A stretch of DNA of 64,000 nucleotides from an uncultured Pelagibacteraceae bacterium (lineage in GTDB: Bacteria > Pseudomonadota > Alphaproteobacteria > Pelagibacterales > Pelagibacteraceae), in NCBI GenBank assembly GCA_902566925.1, contig CACFKO010000004.1, forward strand, positions 1 to 64,000, written 5' to 3'. A model generated the notes under the pieces. The model ran no database searches. It saw only the letters and a program-made list of their open reading frames with translations, and was not told where the DNA came from. A program made the position numbers and the translations under genes. How positions within the stretch are numbered: position 1 is the stretch's first letter; each line of letters starts with the position of its first letter. This document shows, one piece after another, positions 53,201 through 60,585 of this stretch.

Positions 53201-54787
53201 CGACTCTAAAATTCCACTTGTAGGTGCAGATGCAAAAACTCCATCATCATCTGCACTATCAGCTTTTATAATTTCACCTTGAGAAAAATTGGCATAATTA
53301 GTTCCAGTAACTGCTTCATAAGCAGAGTTATTTGCATCAAATCTGGACAAAAATAATTCTGTAATATCTTCTGAACCAATTTGATATCGTTCAATTCTCT
53401 CCACCACAGCAGAGACATTAGATGTCTGACCTACAATTGTCCTACCAAGGAAAGAATCGGGAGCTGTTGCAAGGTTTGTGAAAATCTTAACTGATTTATC
53501 AAGTTTCCACCTTCCATCAGAAAGACGCGTGATATCTGTGCCAGGATAGTAAAACTCAACCTCAGTTATACCAAAAAGTAATCTGAAAATATATCGAAAA
53601 GAATTTTCATTACCCTTAGACCGATAAAAATCTTTTATATTCTTGAGTAAAGTACTGGTGTTACCAACTGAGTCTACACCAAACCCTCTTATAAATTCTT
53701 TTCTAAAAAGTTCAACAAATCCAGCTGGAGCTTTATCAATATCTTGAAAGGACTTTACATTTCTAGAGGCATTTATTGGTTGTCTAGAATATGAACTTAT
53801 GTTGGCAGTTGCTCTAGAACTTATACCCCTAATAGTTTCACCTACTTCAAAAGTTCCGTTGTTTGTCTCTTGAACATAAACTTGAGTAGTTGAATATTTT
53901 CCCTTTACAATACCAGTGGCCCCAGAATTTGCTCCCTCAATAGTTTCACCACTTAAAAACTGTTCCCCCTGTCTTTTCTCATCTTCAAAGGTAATGTAAT
54001 CTGTGGAAGTATTGGCACTGTCAGTATTTCCATTTTCTTGAGAAATGTAACTCGTTACTGTAGATACTGTAATATTTCCACCCATTCCAGAATGATTATT
54101 ACAATAATAGTAAAGAGTCTTACCTGCTAGATCTGGTGAAACATAAAATGATATAGTAGAAGCTAATTCAAGACCAATTTCCCTATCAGGCGTTGTTTCA
54201 TAACCAATTTCTACCTCATCCTCATAAAGTAAAATTCCAGTACCATCTTCAAGTGTAACATTGTCTAAAAAATTAACTGAATCTAGATAATCTTCATAGA
54301 GTAAAATTCCGCTACCATCTTCAAGTGTAATATTATCATAATCTGCGGGTTCCCCATCATAAGTAAAAAGTAAATCCCCCCTAGCATCAGTGGTAAATTG
54401 TGAACCTCCTGCAGTGTGAATACCATCTGGTGTTTCTGATATGTAAAAATAATGACCAGCATTAGTTTCATCACCTTGGTCAAAAATGGCATACGCACCA
54501 GTAGTGAGAGTTATAGTTGGAGAAACCTCACCACCAACGTAAAATTTGTTTGCGGAATTACTATACGCGTTATTACCAGTAGCAACAGTTATATTATATG
54601 TGGTATTTGCTTTTTCTTGTAGAACCGCATCTTCGTTCAGATCTAAATCTGTAAAAGTAATAAGATTCAGTTCAAGAAATTCATAATATTTCTGTATGAA
54701 CTTAGAAAATTTTCCATGTTCAGTTGAAACAAAACCTGGCAGTTGTGAATCAATCTGTGTATGTACTACTCCGCCATCTGTCAACAT
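47201..54787 (-). CDS. 7: gp7-like baseplate wedge protein with giant acidic repeat tail
   Basis: 2528 aa, between gp6 and gp8, the gp7 position (T4 gp7: 1032 aa). In order: an N-terminal HTQIDSQLPGFV block; a cupredoxin-like domain (about 76-242) with possible copper ligands His112, Cys229, His232 and Met235, broken by two LEDG repeats (about 148-195); two FL-GE-I-x-G modules (276-335); a wedge core with FYRSKGNENSFRYIFRLLFGI near 390; then more beta modules to about 1200. From about 1230 to 2490 comes an acidic LEDG/LLLE repeat region. The start overlaps the gp6 stop as TAATG. The gp7 name is by synteny and the core motif. Confidence 0.78.
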   Translation of the reverse strand: MLTDGGVVHTQIDSQLPGFVSTEHGKFSKFIQKYYEFLELNLITFTDLDLNEDAVLQEKANTTYNITVATGNNAYSNSANKFYVGGEVSPTITLTTGAYAIFDQGDETNAGHYFYISETPDGIHTAGGSQFTTDARGDLLFTYDGEPADYDNITLEDGSGILLYEDYLDSVNFLDNVTLEDGTGILLYEDEVEIGYETTPDREIGLELASTISFYVSPDLAGKTLYYYCNNHSGMGGNITVSTVTSYISQENGNTDSANTSTDYITFEDEKRQGEQFLSGETIEGANSGATGIVKGKYSTTQVYVQETNNGTFEVGETIRGISSRATANISSYSRQPINASRNVKSFQDIDKAPAGFVELFRKEFIRGFGVDSVGNTSTLLKNIKDFYRSKGNENSFRYIFRLLFGITEVEFYYPGTDITRLSDGRWKLDKSVKIFTNLATAPDSFLGRTIVGQTSNVSAVVERIERYQIGSEDITELFLSRFDANNSAYEAVTGTNYANFSQGEIIKADSADDDGVFASAPTSGILESVDVVYGGSQYAVGDPLLVTAAGGSGEGAKAEVGSIAAASLTGVDVIDSGDGYTVGDVVVFVNDGTGGTGAAARVDTIVKTANVFTQNEVISTQSNTTIDAAAFASPWAPYNRNVHNHSNSTTTFTVPFDGLSGGATPKAGDFIAKFGSGESITIYSPANSKYGTVVSTNSTSITYALGSIAFEKTYNTDPTLTNFVNNDTVTIFDLTKEVGGNTAHSNGENSGFVATGATITINGTPTANSDTSYHGAATMQETSIGGVRSVQILSSGQGYETMPAISVSNSEIAFYGPTEYKVGANSIFVTLSNTIANSFTANTLIKNQTNNAFGVVLDFLDESATSLAEAGNTVLRVQMTSANTFSTNDTLTSYSQLDSSPTGIGEFGTASIEVSGATATFTQNTHGFSAGDRIVVTGSSSATDNTVYNNNHTILDIVNTSTYTVTLPSSPTDTSETALNVRQIVTANVIADLILTEDETTTQLSFENGVGTANDDYSTSASNGSIIVESTIDEANATFANTGIPGNNAVIKVSSLAVGAIETVKVTNFGAGYGTAPIINASAVGDGTAELKGNLGVYAEYAGYFDGNYGLLSGTTKMQDNFYYQDFSYVVKTDKDVATYRDKILELVHPAGMALFGEIQVSSNVFVKLFDNATNNINSTQANTALVSNSVGALLFRTKEVEIMPDQGDCQCAVEKSYDIKGFSTEITIIEKFDVYMDTTGSSVQFDLQLEHGNDIIQLEESGFFLALDNIGELLLEQDLGGGVGDRLIEETVDSLLTEEELVRILLEQESNDTDEDVLILDDGETDKGNSTVKGAFLDERSHVSGPFIYEFFEPFLGRVLGEDDSVLILEGLEPEFPDVITIDESFGDFIVMDGLRILNFIELEEGRGHIELEDTTSAPLDSAGKILNEDSEPTPTLDGAHFVQEDESGQFSQGFKIRQETFSSFVTEGQLVYEDDTFPLLERQVEAGDRPLGLETPLGDIQETVFMELEEAVGDGHQVRSDKISHFVLEEDEDTIYTLKLEDGFDLLNENEKESVLLETQPKSALLKIRNEEEASNFQMENFECYLVQDEIYSILLESYTLPALTDSGVIVQENNDALSLEEADSSVDDTPAYFTFEDDDSDSRAYLLEEPTTVFFNIRGENDADDLEYIITNHTEERIALEIEEFITDTNFKGESYDVGNGFTLPMLIFPTAEAGSALLDLSFTSRIVMDIDDIQNIRLENDQGDLHYEDDGKILYEQQEPTSTGYQYDFILLEESDSTNPVYIATESSMTEEVDTLREIDIVSDGDMSIQLENIHGTHDNGFLINEESSGIRIEAGTGAEGEIIFEDEEKLLIEVDPENKFQVGWAGVAVSVTPTVSTLNTGDTLNEGSFLERGFKNTGRSYGAVALSLLSGEFELTTEDGRSFVSEASISSQPDNLIAEAYERGVTATGTATQFEFDFNNLIVLESVEVPLDVVQLEDDTVPGETGGKLLLEGNFLEHQHGFGEALAIEIQDPRSSRKVSQVGVIEMELDTPEDNSIILESDDPDVFELIKMEGASIVLEDNTEGVGNIVTEDDFFIVQERGSNGSLATEEDVHTTIADPARLVGVGLHDLILEEEGILQEASDQIKLEDFTFDNITQEEFTIGQFVPFFGFEPHNDSEITLDDNLLLESETHKSENAVIQAEDGDLIVDESDGTSHFVLEDFFFKYYNVGTITQSGTTITVSGGEFPSAVVGGGRFYYQNGEESTVITAVSANLLEITVEDSKTISSAENYKVEYGLDDTPKTEDGFLVMEAFTLDPTAELVRIDLIFNGTGDVNHGYTRGEDSDGFGTFTLSIAAFTDIVGNDIIYEDGDRILAEDSIGGYIAFQDSPLNVSLGIAHSKVLNEDDTGGFISTEDHEGNETTQDDNVLMKEMSDALLLETSETETFNYVLSEEEGQMMLEDVFQVSEHKIVFEGNDSILVEDQPDTDNYKLLNLDMARFDISRIANNVSMTIETTDSSTSATDFFKRSDSAILVSRSEQIV
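47300..51100 (-). repeat. Acidic LEDG/LLLE-type repeat region in the gp7-like protein
   Basis: About 1260 residues in which short strands of the form (I/V/L)-x-LE-(D/E)-x and LL-x-E recur every 10-25 residues (for example VLILDDGETD, FIELEEGRGHIELED, LLETQPKSALLKI). Units are degenerate in spacing and sequence. A few other segments interrupt the array, including a GTITQSGTTITVSGG module near 2195. Boundaries are approximate. Confidence 0.7.
54219..54337 (-). repeat. Tandem LEDG repeat, 72-nt period
   Basis: Two copies of about 47 nt, starting at plus positions 54219 and 54291 (72 nt apart), encode NVTLEDGTGILLYED and NITLEDGSGILLYED. They interrupt the cupredoxin-like domain of the gp7-like protein. 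Confidence 0.75.
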
Positions 54788-56679
54788 TAGTAGCTACTTC
54801 CTGTTCCCCCACCACCAGAGGAACCCCCACCAGTTGCACCACTTGTGACAGATGATGAACCTGCCGTACTTGTTCCTGTTCCATAAGTATCAATCATGGA
54901 TACTGTAATGTTATTATTGGTGATGAGTAAAATTTGATCTCTGAGTGGTACAACATCACTTGATGCTAATGCAACTGTTACATGGAGATTTGCGGTACCA
55001 TCTCCAATTGCAGTTGGTTTAAATTTAGCTAGTGAAACTACTCCTGTAGAATAGTTGACAGTTCCGACATTATTAGCAACAAGAATCCTTGTTGCTCCAG
55101 TTGTACGATAAACTTGTAATATCCCATTTGCATCTTGTAGATTACATCCTGTTCTTAAATTATTATCAGCATCGTAATGAGAAAATTCTGTACTAGTAAT
55201 AGAATCTACATAATCATCATAAGGATGATAAATTTCATTTGAATATGATAGAGTATAAGAACTAGACACATTAAGAGTAGGAACAAATATTCTTTTTAAT
55301 TTAACTGTAGACAAACTACTTTCAATTGATGTTTCAGTTTCATCAATTTGTTTAACTAAAGGTGAATACCTAAATTCATTTGCAAATCCTTTAAGATTGT
55401 CTACACCATAATTGTAAACAGTATTGGAAACCAGAGAACCTATGGTAGAAGCAGTATTTGAAGTTTTAGAAGAATCATATTTGACTGTAGTATTAAAGGT
55501 TAAATACATATAGTCTGGATCTGTAATTTCAGTTGTGATAGAAACTACATTTCTTTTTTCTAAGATATCATTTTTTATATTATTTTTTACAGTTTCCGAT
55601 AGTGTTAAACCACTAGTTGGTTTTATCGCCAGATATACTTTACCATAAACTGGTGGATCATTCTCTTCTCCACCCCAAGCAATAATGGATTCTGCATCCG
55701 CGTAATCCCTTTGAACTATTCTAATATAATCATTGATTGTTACCGCACGATTTTGAGCCTGATACTGTCTTGGTGCATTGAACTTTATAGAACTGACAGA
55801 ATCCCTATTCGCACCACCAGAGGCAGCAGATATTGTTGATACTGTAACATTTGAATATCCCCCAACTGTACCAGTAGGAGTAAATGTTTTCGCACCATTT
55901 GGAGCAGTCGCGTCAGCTATTTTAGATTTTAAAAGTATAATGTTACCAGTTGTTAGAGCTCTTCCAACTGTATCATCACCAAAAAATACTCTGTATTTAC
56001 TATCTGAATCTTCCTCTAAAAAATATACATTGGCTGTAGAATTTATTGAAGTTGTATCGTTAGCAACCGAATAAGTCCACAAATTAGAACTACTTGCAGA
56101 AGTCTGTACTTGTACCACAAGTGTACTAGTATCTGTGTTGGCATTGGGTAAAACAAATTTTTGATCTGGATCAGAAACATTCGCAGTATATCTGTGAGTT
56201 ACTTGAATACCCTGTTGTAATTCTACATTAGATGCAGAGTATATACCATTTGCATTAACATTTATAGTAGCAGAATTAGATGTGGAAAATATGTAAGATA
56301 CTCCATTTACCACAGCATTGAATTGTGTATCCTTTTCAATAACAATTGTTGCAGGAGTATTTGCGGGAGTAATAGTTAGATCAACATAGGCTTTAGCACC
56401 CCTAACAGAAGTGGGAGTATATCCCAAATGTTTAGCTCTAGATACTACAGAATTACGGAGAGATGCTGTGTCAAGAAACATCTCGTTCACGACCATGTTC
56501 AAATAAAATGCATTATAATGAGTATTATAGGCTAACAAATCTATAAGGACAGACATTGCTGAACCATCAAAATTATAATCAGCTAATTCATTTTGATCAC
56601 CTAAAAAGTTTTTGAGATTTGATTTTATTGCATCAAAATCTAACTCAGATACCTTGAGTTTGGAAGTAACATCTGCCAT
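54787..56679 (-). CDS. 6: Baseplate wedge protein gp6
   Basis: Core of the baseplate wedge ring. The 630-aa protein (T4: 660) has the gp6 opening (DFDAIKSNLKNFLGDQNELADYNFDGSAMSVLIDLLAYNTHYNAFYLNMV). ASLRNSVVSRAKHLGYTPTSVRGAKAYVDLTI follows, then the J-like middle block (YQAQNRAVTINDYIRIVQRDY) and a YLAIKPTSG segment. The C-terminus is Gly/Ser-rich (about 600-630). gp25 lies just upstream, the natural partner in the wedge. A GA-rich site precedes the ATG. Confidence 0.94.
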   Translation of the reverse strand: MADVTSKLKVSELDFDAIKSNLKNFLGDQNELADYNFDGSAMSVLIDLLAYNTHYNAFYLNMVVNEMFLDTASLRNSVVSRAKHLGYTPTSVRGAKAYVDLTITPANTPATIVIEKDTQFNAVVNGVSYIFSTSNSATINVNANGIYSASNVELQQGIQVTHRYTANVSDPDQKFVLPNANTDTSTLVVQVQTSASSSNLWTYSVANDTTSINSTANVYFLEEDSDSKYRVFFGDDTVGRALTTGNIILLKSKIADATAPNGAKTFTPTGTVGGYSNVTVSTISAASGGANRDSVSSIKFNAPRQYQAQNRAVTINDYIRIVQRDYADAESIIAWGGEENDPPVYGKVYLAIKPTSGLTLSETVKNNIKNDILEKRNVVSITTEITDPDYMYLTFNTTVKYDSSKTSNTASTIGSLVSNTVYNYGVDNLKGFANEFRYSPLVKQIDETETSIESSLSTVKLKRIFVPTLNVSSSYTLSYSNEIYHPYDDYVDSITSTEFSHYDADNNLRTGCNLQDANGILQVYRTTGATRILVANNVGTVNYSTGVVSLAKFKPTAIGDGTANLHVTVALASSDVVPLRDQILLITNNNITVSMIDTYGTGTSTAGSSSVTSGATGGGSSGGGGTGSSY

Positions 56680-56683
56680 TTGA

Positions 56684-57085
56684 CTATCTCTCTCTGGTTA
56701 AGAATACATCTACTTGTTCAGTTTCTAACGAATTATTAATACGGAATTTTATTGCAACTCTATAACGATTATATTCTTCTTCTGATATAACAGCTATATC
56801 AATTACAGTAGCTCTTTGTTCCCAAGCATCTATCGCAGCTTCACATGCATCATGTAATCTCTGCTCCGTGAGCGGAGTCATCGGCTCAAATAATATATTT
56901 TTAATCCCAGAACCTATTTCTGGTTGAAATAATCTTTCATAATTTTCTGTCAATAATATGTTTTTAATTCCTCTTTTTACAGAAACAGCATCTTTTACTG
57001 TTGCAACATCTCCTGTTTGTGGATTTGCCGTAAAGTCAAAACTTAGATCTGCATAAGATTTTTTATGTTGGACTTGTGTCGCCAT
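56684..57085 (-). CDS. 25: Baseplate wedge protein gp25
   Basis: GPW/gp25-family wedge subunit. The 133-aa protein (T4: 132) has KSYADLSFDF and the highly typical core VKRGIKNILLTENYERLFQPEIGSGIKNILFEPM. The basic IDIAVISEEEYNRYRVAIKFRI segment completes the fold. AGAGGA precedes the ATG. An ACTAAATA octamer lies only 14 nt upstream (57100-57107), probably too close to act as this gene's promoter. Confidence 0.94.
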   Translation of the reverse strand: MATQVQHKKSYADLSFDFTANPQTGDVATVKDAVSVKRGIKNILLTENYERLFQPEIGSGIKNILFEPMTPLTEQRLHDACEAAIDAWEQRATVIDIAVISEEEYNRYRVAIKFRINNSLETEQVDVFLTRER

Positions 57086-57111
57086 AATTCCTCTGTTATT
57101 ATTTAGTTAGT

Positions 57112-60102
57112 TTATTGGTCATTGTCTTCTGGTAAATTTCTTTTATCTTTGATATTATTCAAAGCTTCCGCATAAGATCCCACTATTCCTGAGTCACCAG
57201 TTACCGAAATTGAGTTTACTCCAGCTACAGTAGCAACCATTTTATTTTCATAACTTAACTCAAGAGTAGGTGGTGGTTCTAAACGAGTAATTCTATCAGC
57301 TTCTGCGTTTCTACCCTCAATGTCTGCAAGAAAGGTTTGAGCCCTTCCCTCATTGAATGAAATAATAGTGTCATCATCTGTAAAATGACCATATAAACCA
57401 TTGTGTCCAGAGGATAATTCTGGTGCTTTAACACTACCCTCAACTATTTTAAATACTTGTTGTTCTGCAGGCCTGTCTATTCCAAACGTGTTCCACGGCT
57501 CATCAGCTTTTAAAGTAAATGGAATTGTTAAGTTTGTTACTTGTTCCTCTCTATCATTTTCTGCTACAAAAGTATTTCTATTTCCTTGAAATACTTCATA
57601 GACTGTAGTACCCAATTCATTTGTCGAATGAGATGATCTTTGTGTTAAGACCGACTCTAAGTACATTCCCTCTCCAACTATAGGATCATTTCTTTGTCTA
57701 CTGAATACAAGTGAGTCTGTAGTGGCTACAGATCCATCATAAGGAAACTGTAAAAATTCTTTTGATTCTACATCAAAAATCCTAACTATTCTTTCTTCAT
57801 TTACTGTAACACCAGTTAATGTGGGGCCCGTTTTAATATGATCTAATACGATTACTGCTTTGGCACCTATTTGTGGTGAAAATGCAAGGATTTGACCAAG
57901 AGCTCCCGACTTAATTCCAAGTACATAATCTCCAATTTCTGGTGGAGTTCCATTCCAATCCTGAAGTGTTATTGTTGTTGCATTCCTATAAAGTTCTGGT
58001 GGATTAAGACCAAGTACATCTTGAACATCTTCTGCAAGTTCATTGGCTGCAGCTGTGGCAGCATCATATTGAGATTGTAATTGAAGAAGAGCAGTATCCA
58101 ATTCTGATTCTTCTGGGATTGGAGCAACTTCTTGAAATCTTAAACCCATTCCACCAAACAATGCTTCAAGTCCTGTAGTGGCACTTAAACCCCCCATGCC
58201 ACTAACTGATACCATCATAAATCCTGCACAAAATTTTAATTTGTCTGATGGAGCGTTATCTGATTCTGTTAGGGCTTTTTGGATTGCTTTATTTCCTCCA
58301 TAAGTTCTAATTGCCAACCAATAGATACCAGTTGCAGGAAGTCCATCAGCAAACAATTTAAGAAAGGCTTTAATTTTATCTGCAATTTCTTTAAAATATT
58401 TAATATACTTGTCAATCATTTTTAGTAAGACTTTAATATAAGTATCTGCACCATCAGCGAAAGACTTCAACCCTTCAGCAAATTGTATAATTTCATCAAA
58501 GAAACCAGCATAGCCGGGGATCATATCTTTTATTTTAATAGAAGTAAAATTTGGATGAACCGATTCGGGTGCTGAGGTATCAACTCCTAATATCTCTCCA
58601 TACTTGGGTACATCAGCTGGATCGACTTCCTCCATTGGAACTTCAGGATTTGTAAGACTTGGGCCGTATGCCCTTTTAACTATATTAAAAGTTCTAGGTT
58701 CATCAAGATTTCCAGCAAAGAGATTTCTTTGAGTTTCTTTATCTGGTACAGAAGTAGCCTCAAATACTAATTCACCAGCTTGAAAATTAACAGTACCATT
58801 TTTTTTGTATAAAACATCGACTCTTTTCCAATAACCATTTGGATCTGTATTTTTTTGTCTTGGAACACTTCTTACTGGAACAGCATCTTCATCATAGATA
58901 ACTTCTGTATCAGTACGAGTTCTTGTTACACCAACTACTTTAACTATTTTTGAAATTTGACCTACCGCACCAGACTTTTCACCGATTATGTAATCACCTT
59001 CCTCCCAAGCCCCATATCTAGTATTGTTGGTAAGAGTTAGTTTTTCTTTACCCTCTTCTGTAGCAGTAAATTGTATTGCTTCTAATTCTTTGACAAGTTC
59101 GCCCATTTCGGGGGCCCCACCAAATAGTTTGTTCAAATTTTGAAAAGCAGTTACAAAAGCTTGAAAATCAGCAACAGCAACTAATCCAATAATGGCAAGA
59201 GTTTCTATACCCTGAATATTAGAACTACCTGAAAAATTTGGTTTACCTGAACTTATTAATGTAGTAATTTCTTCACGATCACTTAATTCTAAAGGCACTT
59301 CTTCTAAATTCTTTTCACCCTTAGATGGCAATTTAAAAATTCTTTCAGTCTGAGGAAGGTTGATATTAAATACACTCATATCAACTGCGGCACCACTGGC
59401 TGTAAAAAGTTCTTTAAATTGTTTTTTTTGTTCTGTTTTTTTAATTTCAAATATTGATACATCTCCCTCATCATCGAAAGCTTCAGACATAATGTTGAGT
59501 ACTTGAGATGGAGTCATTTGAGGCGGAAAAACACCATTTGCTAATTTTGGAACTGTAGGTAATTCTCCTGTCCAAGTTGCTGGGTCATATCCTCCTAATT
59601 CGTACTGGGGCGGATCATCAAATATTGGAGTTGGTGGAGTGCCCCCATCGGATACCGCCATACCTAGATTGTCACGATAACTTACAAGCTCTGAAAGTTG
59701 AAGAGTTTTTTGATAATTTGCATCAACAGTATGTACAATTTGTTGTCCTCCTATATTTTGGATAGCAGGTTCAAATAGATAATTACCATCTTGATCTTGT
59801 TTTATCTTCAATCCGTATGTTGCTGGATTTAAATTTCCATATTGTTTATCCATTGGGTTGATTAGTATGTAGAACACCCCAATTTCTTTGAAATCATTAC
59901 ATAATTGAATAATTTCATTAGCAGCAAGCCTAATTATTGTTCCTGCAGGATTTGCCAACATTAGAAACAATTTTGCAACATTGCCGGCCTGCTTAACGAT
60001 AGATAATACAGTATCTACACTGTTTATCGCATTTTGAGCATTTCTCGAAATATCGTCAAACTCTTTTGGTAGAGCTAATGCCCTTTGATCCCATTCAGCC
60101 AT
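57112..60102 (-). CDS. Large baseplate-region structural protein, 996 aa
   Basis: Located between the PAAR tip and gp25, in line with large structural proteins of marine T4-like phages; no T4 equivalent is claimed. It has two copies of the G-D-Y-(I/V)-x-G-x-KSGA-x-GQI module (near 365 and 725). An amphipathic helical stretch (MIDKYIKYFKEIADKIKAFLKLF near 560) and an Ala-rich coiled segment near 680 are also visible, the latter suggesting interaction with membrane or tube. AAGGA precedes the ATG, which overlaps the previous gene. Confidence 0.62.
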   Translation of the reverse strand: MAEWDQRALALPKEFDDISRNAQNAINSVDTVLSIVKQAGNVAKLFLMLANPAGTIIRLAANEIIQLCNDFKEIGVFYILINPMDKQYGNLNPATYGLKIKQDQDGNYLFEPAIQNIGGQQIVHTVDANYQKTLQLSELVSYRDNLGMAVSDGGTPPTPIFDDPPQYELGGYDPATWTGELPTVPKLANGVFPPQMTPSQVLNIMSEAFDDEGDVSIFEIKKTEQKKQFKELFTASGAAVDMSVFNINLPQTERIFKLPSKGEKNLEEVPLELSDREEITTLISSGKPNFSGSSNIQGIETLAIIGLVAVADFQAFVTAFQNLNKLFGGAPEMGELVKELEAIQFTATEEGKEKLTLTNNTRYGAWEEGDYIIGEKSGAVGQISKIVKVVGVTRTRTDTEVIYDEDAVPVRSVPRQKNTDPNGYWKRVDVLYKKNGTVNFQAGELVFEATSVPDKETQRNLFAGNLDEPRTFNIVKRAYGPSLTNPEVPMEEVDPADVPKYGEILGVDTSAPESVHPNFTSIKIKDMIPGYAGFFDEIIQFAEGLKSFADGADTYIKVLLKMIDKYIKYFKEIADKIKAFLKLFADGLPATGIYWLAIRTYGGNKAIQKALTESDNAPSDKLKFCAGFMMVSVSGMGGLSATTGLEALFGGMGLRFQEVAPIPEESELDTALLQLQSQYDAATAAANELAEDVQDVLGLNPPELYRNATTITLQDWNGTPPEIGDYVLGIKSGALGQILAFSPQIGAKAVIVLDHIKTGPTLTGVTVNEERIVRIFDVESKEFLQFPYDGSVATTDSLVFSRQRNDPIVGEGMYLESVLTQRSSHSTNELGTTVYEVFQGNRNTFVAENDREEQVTNLTIPFTLKADEPWNTFGIDRPAEQQVFKIVEGSVKAPELSSGHNGLYGHFTDDDTIISFNEGRAQTFLADIEGRNAEADRITRLEPPPTLELSYENKMVATVAGVNSISVTGDSGIVGSYAEALNNIKDKRNLPEDNDQ

Positions 60103-60286
60103 TATTCATATCCTTAGATGTTTCCATACCTTTTTGTTTTTCTAATAAGACAGATTTTTGTTCTTCAAGACCTTTTACTGCGTTTTCTACTGTGTTTAGT
60201 AACTCAGTCCACTTTCTAACCATGTCAGAATCTTTCATCTTTGAATTATCTTGCCAACTTGTTTTTTTCGATCCAGTATTAAGCAT
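60095..60286 (-). CDS. Small coiled-coil protein after the PAAR gene
   Basis: A 63-aa helical protein starting MLNTGSKKTSW and with a strongly charged heptad-like region (WTELLNTVENAVKGLEEQKSVLLEKQKG). The ATG is one base after the PAAR stop with GGAGGA upstream; the in-frame TTG four codons earlier is rejected. A clamp or chaperone for the spike is conceivable, but there is no family match. Confidence 0.58.
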   Translation of the reverse strand: MLNTGSKKTSWQDNSKMKDSDMVRKWTELLNTVENAVKGLEEQKSVLLEKQKGMETSKDMNNG

Positions 60287-60287
60287 A

Positions 60288-60575
60288 TTATCCTCCAACC
60301 ATAACTAATGCGGCAGTTCCCAAAATCAAAGCTCCACAATCTCCCTTATCCATTAGTCTAGCAACACCTTTACTTTGTGCAAGAACAGTTGTTGATGCTT
60401 GACCAATCGTTCCTGTATGAACTGAAGTACCAAGAACATGAGGCCCTATCAAATCACCCACAACATGAGGCGGAACTCCCATAACTAATACAGTAGCAGT
60501 AGTTGGAGTTATTGTAGATGGTGAAAATCCTGCGTGTCCTATTGACAAATCTCCTGTTATTGAACATGGCATCAT
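60288..60575 (-). CDS. PAAR-domain spike tip protein
   Basis: A 95-aa protein with the PAAR pattern: an MPCSITGD opening, repeated Gly and His residues (IGHAGF, GVPPHVVGD, IGPHVLGTSVHTGTIG) that likely bind a metal, and the C-terminal RLMDKGDCGALILGTAALVMVGG. PAAR proteins cap the central spike and sharpen the membrane-piercing tip; T4 gp5.4 is the equivalent. AGGAG precedes the first of two adjacent ATGs. The spike-like gene is two upstream. Confidence 0.85.
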   Translation of the reverse strand: MMPCSITGDLSIGHAGFSPSTITPTTATVLVMGVPPHVVGDLIGPHVLGTSVHTGTIGQASTTVLAQSKGVARLMDKGDCGALILGTAALVMVGG

Positions 60576-60585
60576 AATGTTTCTC

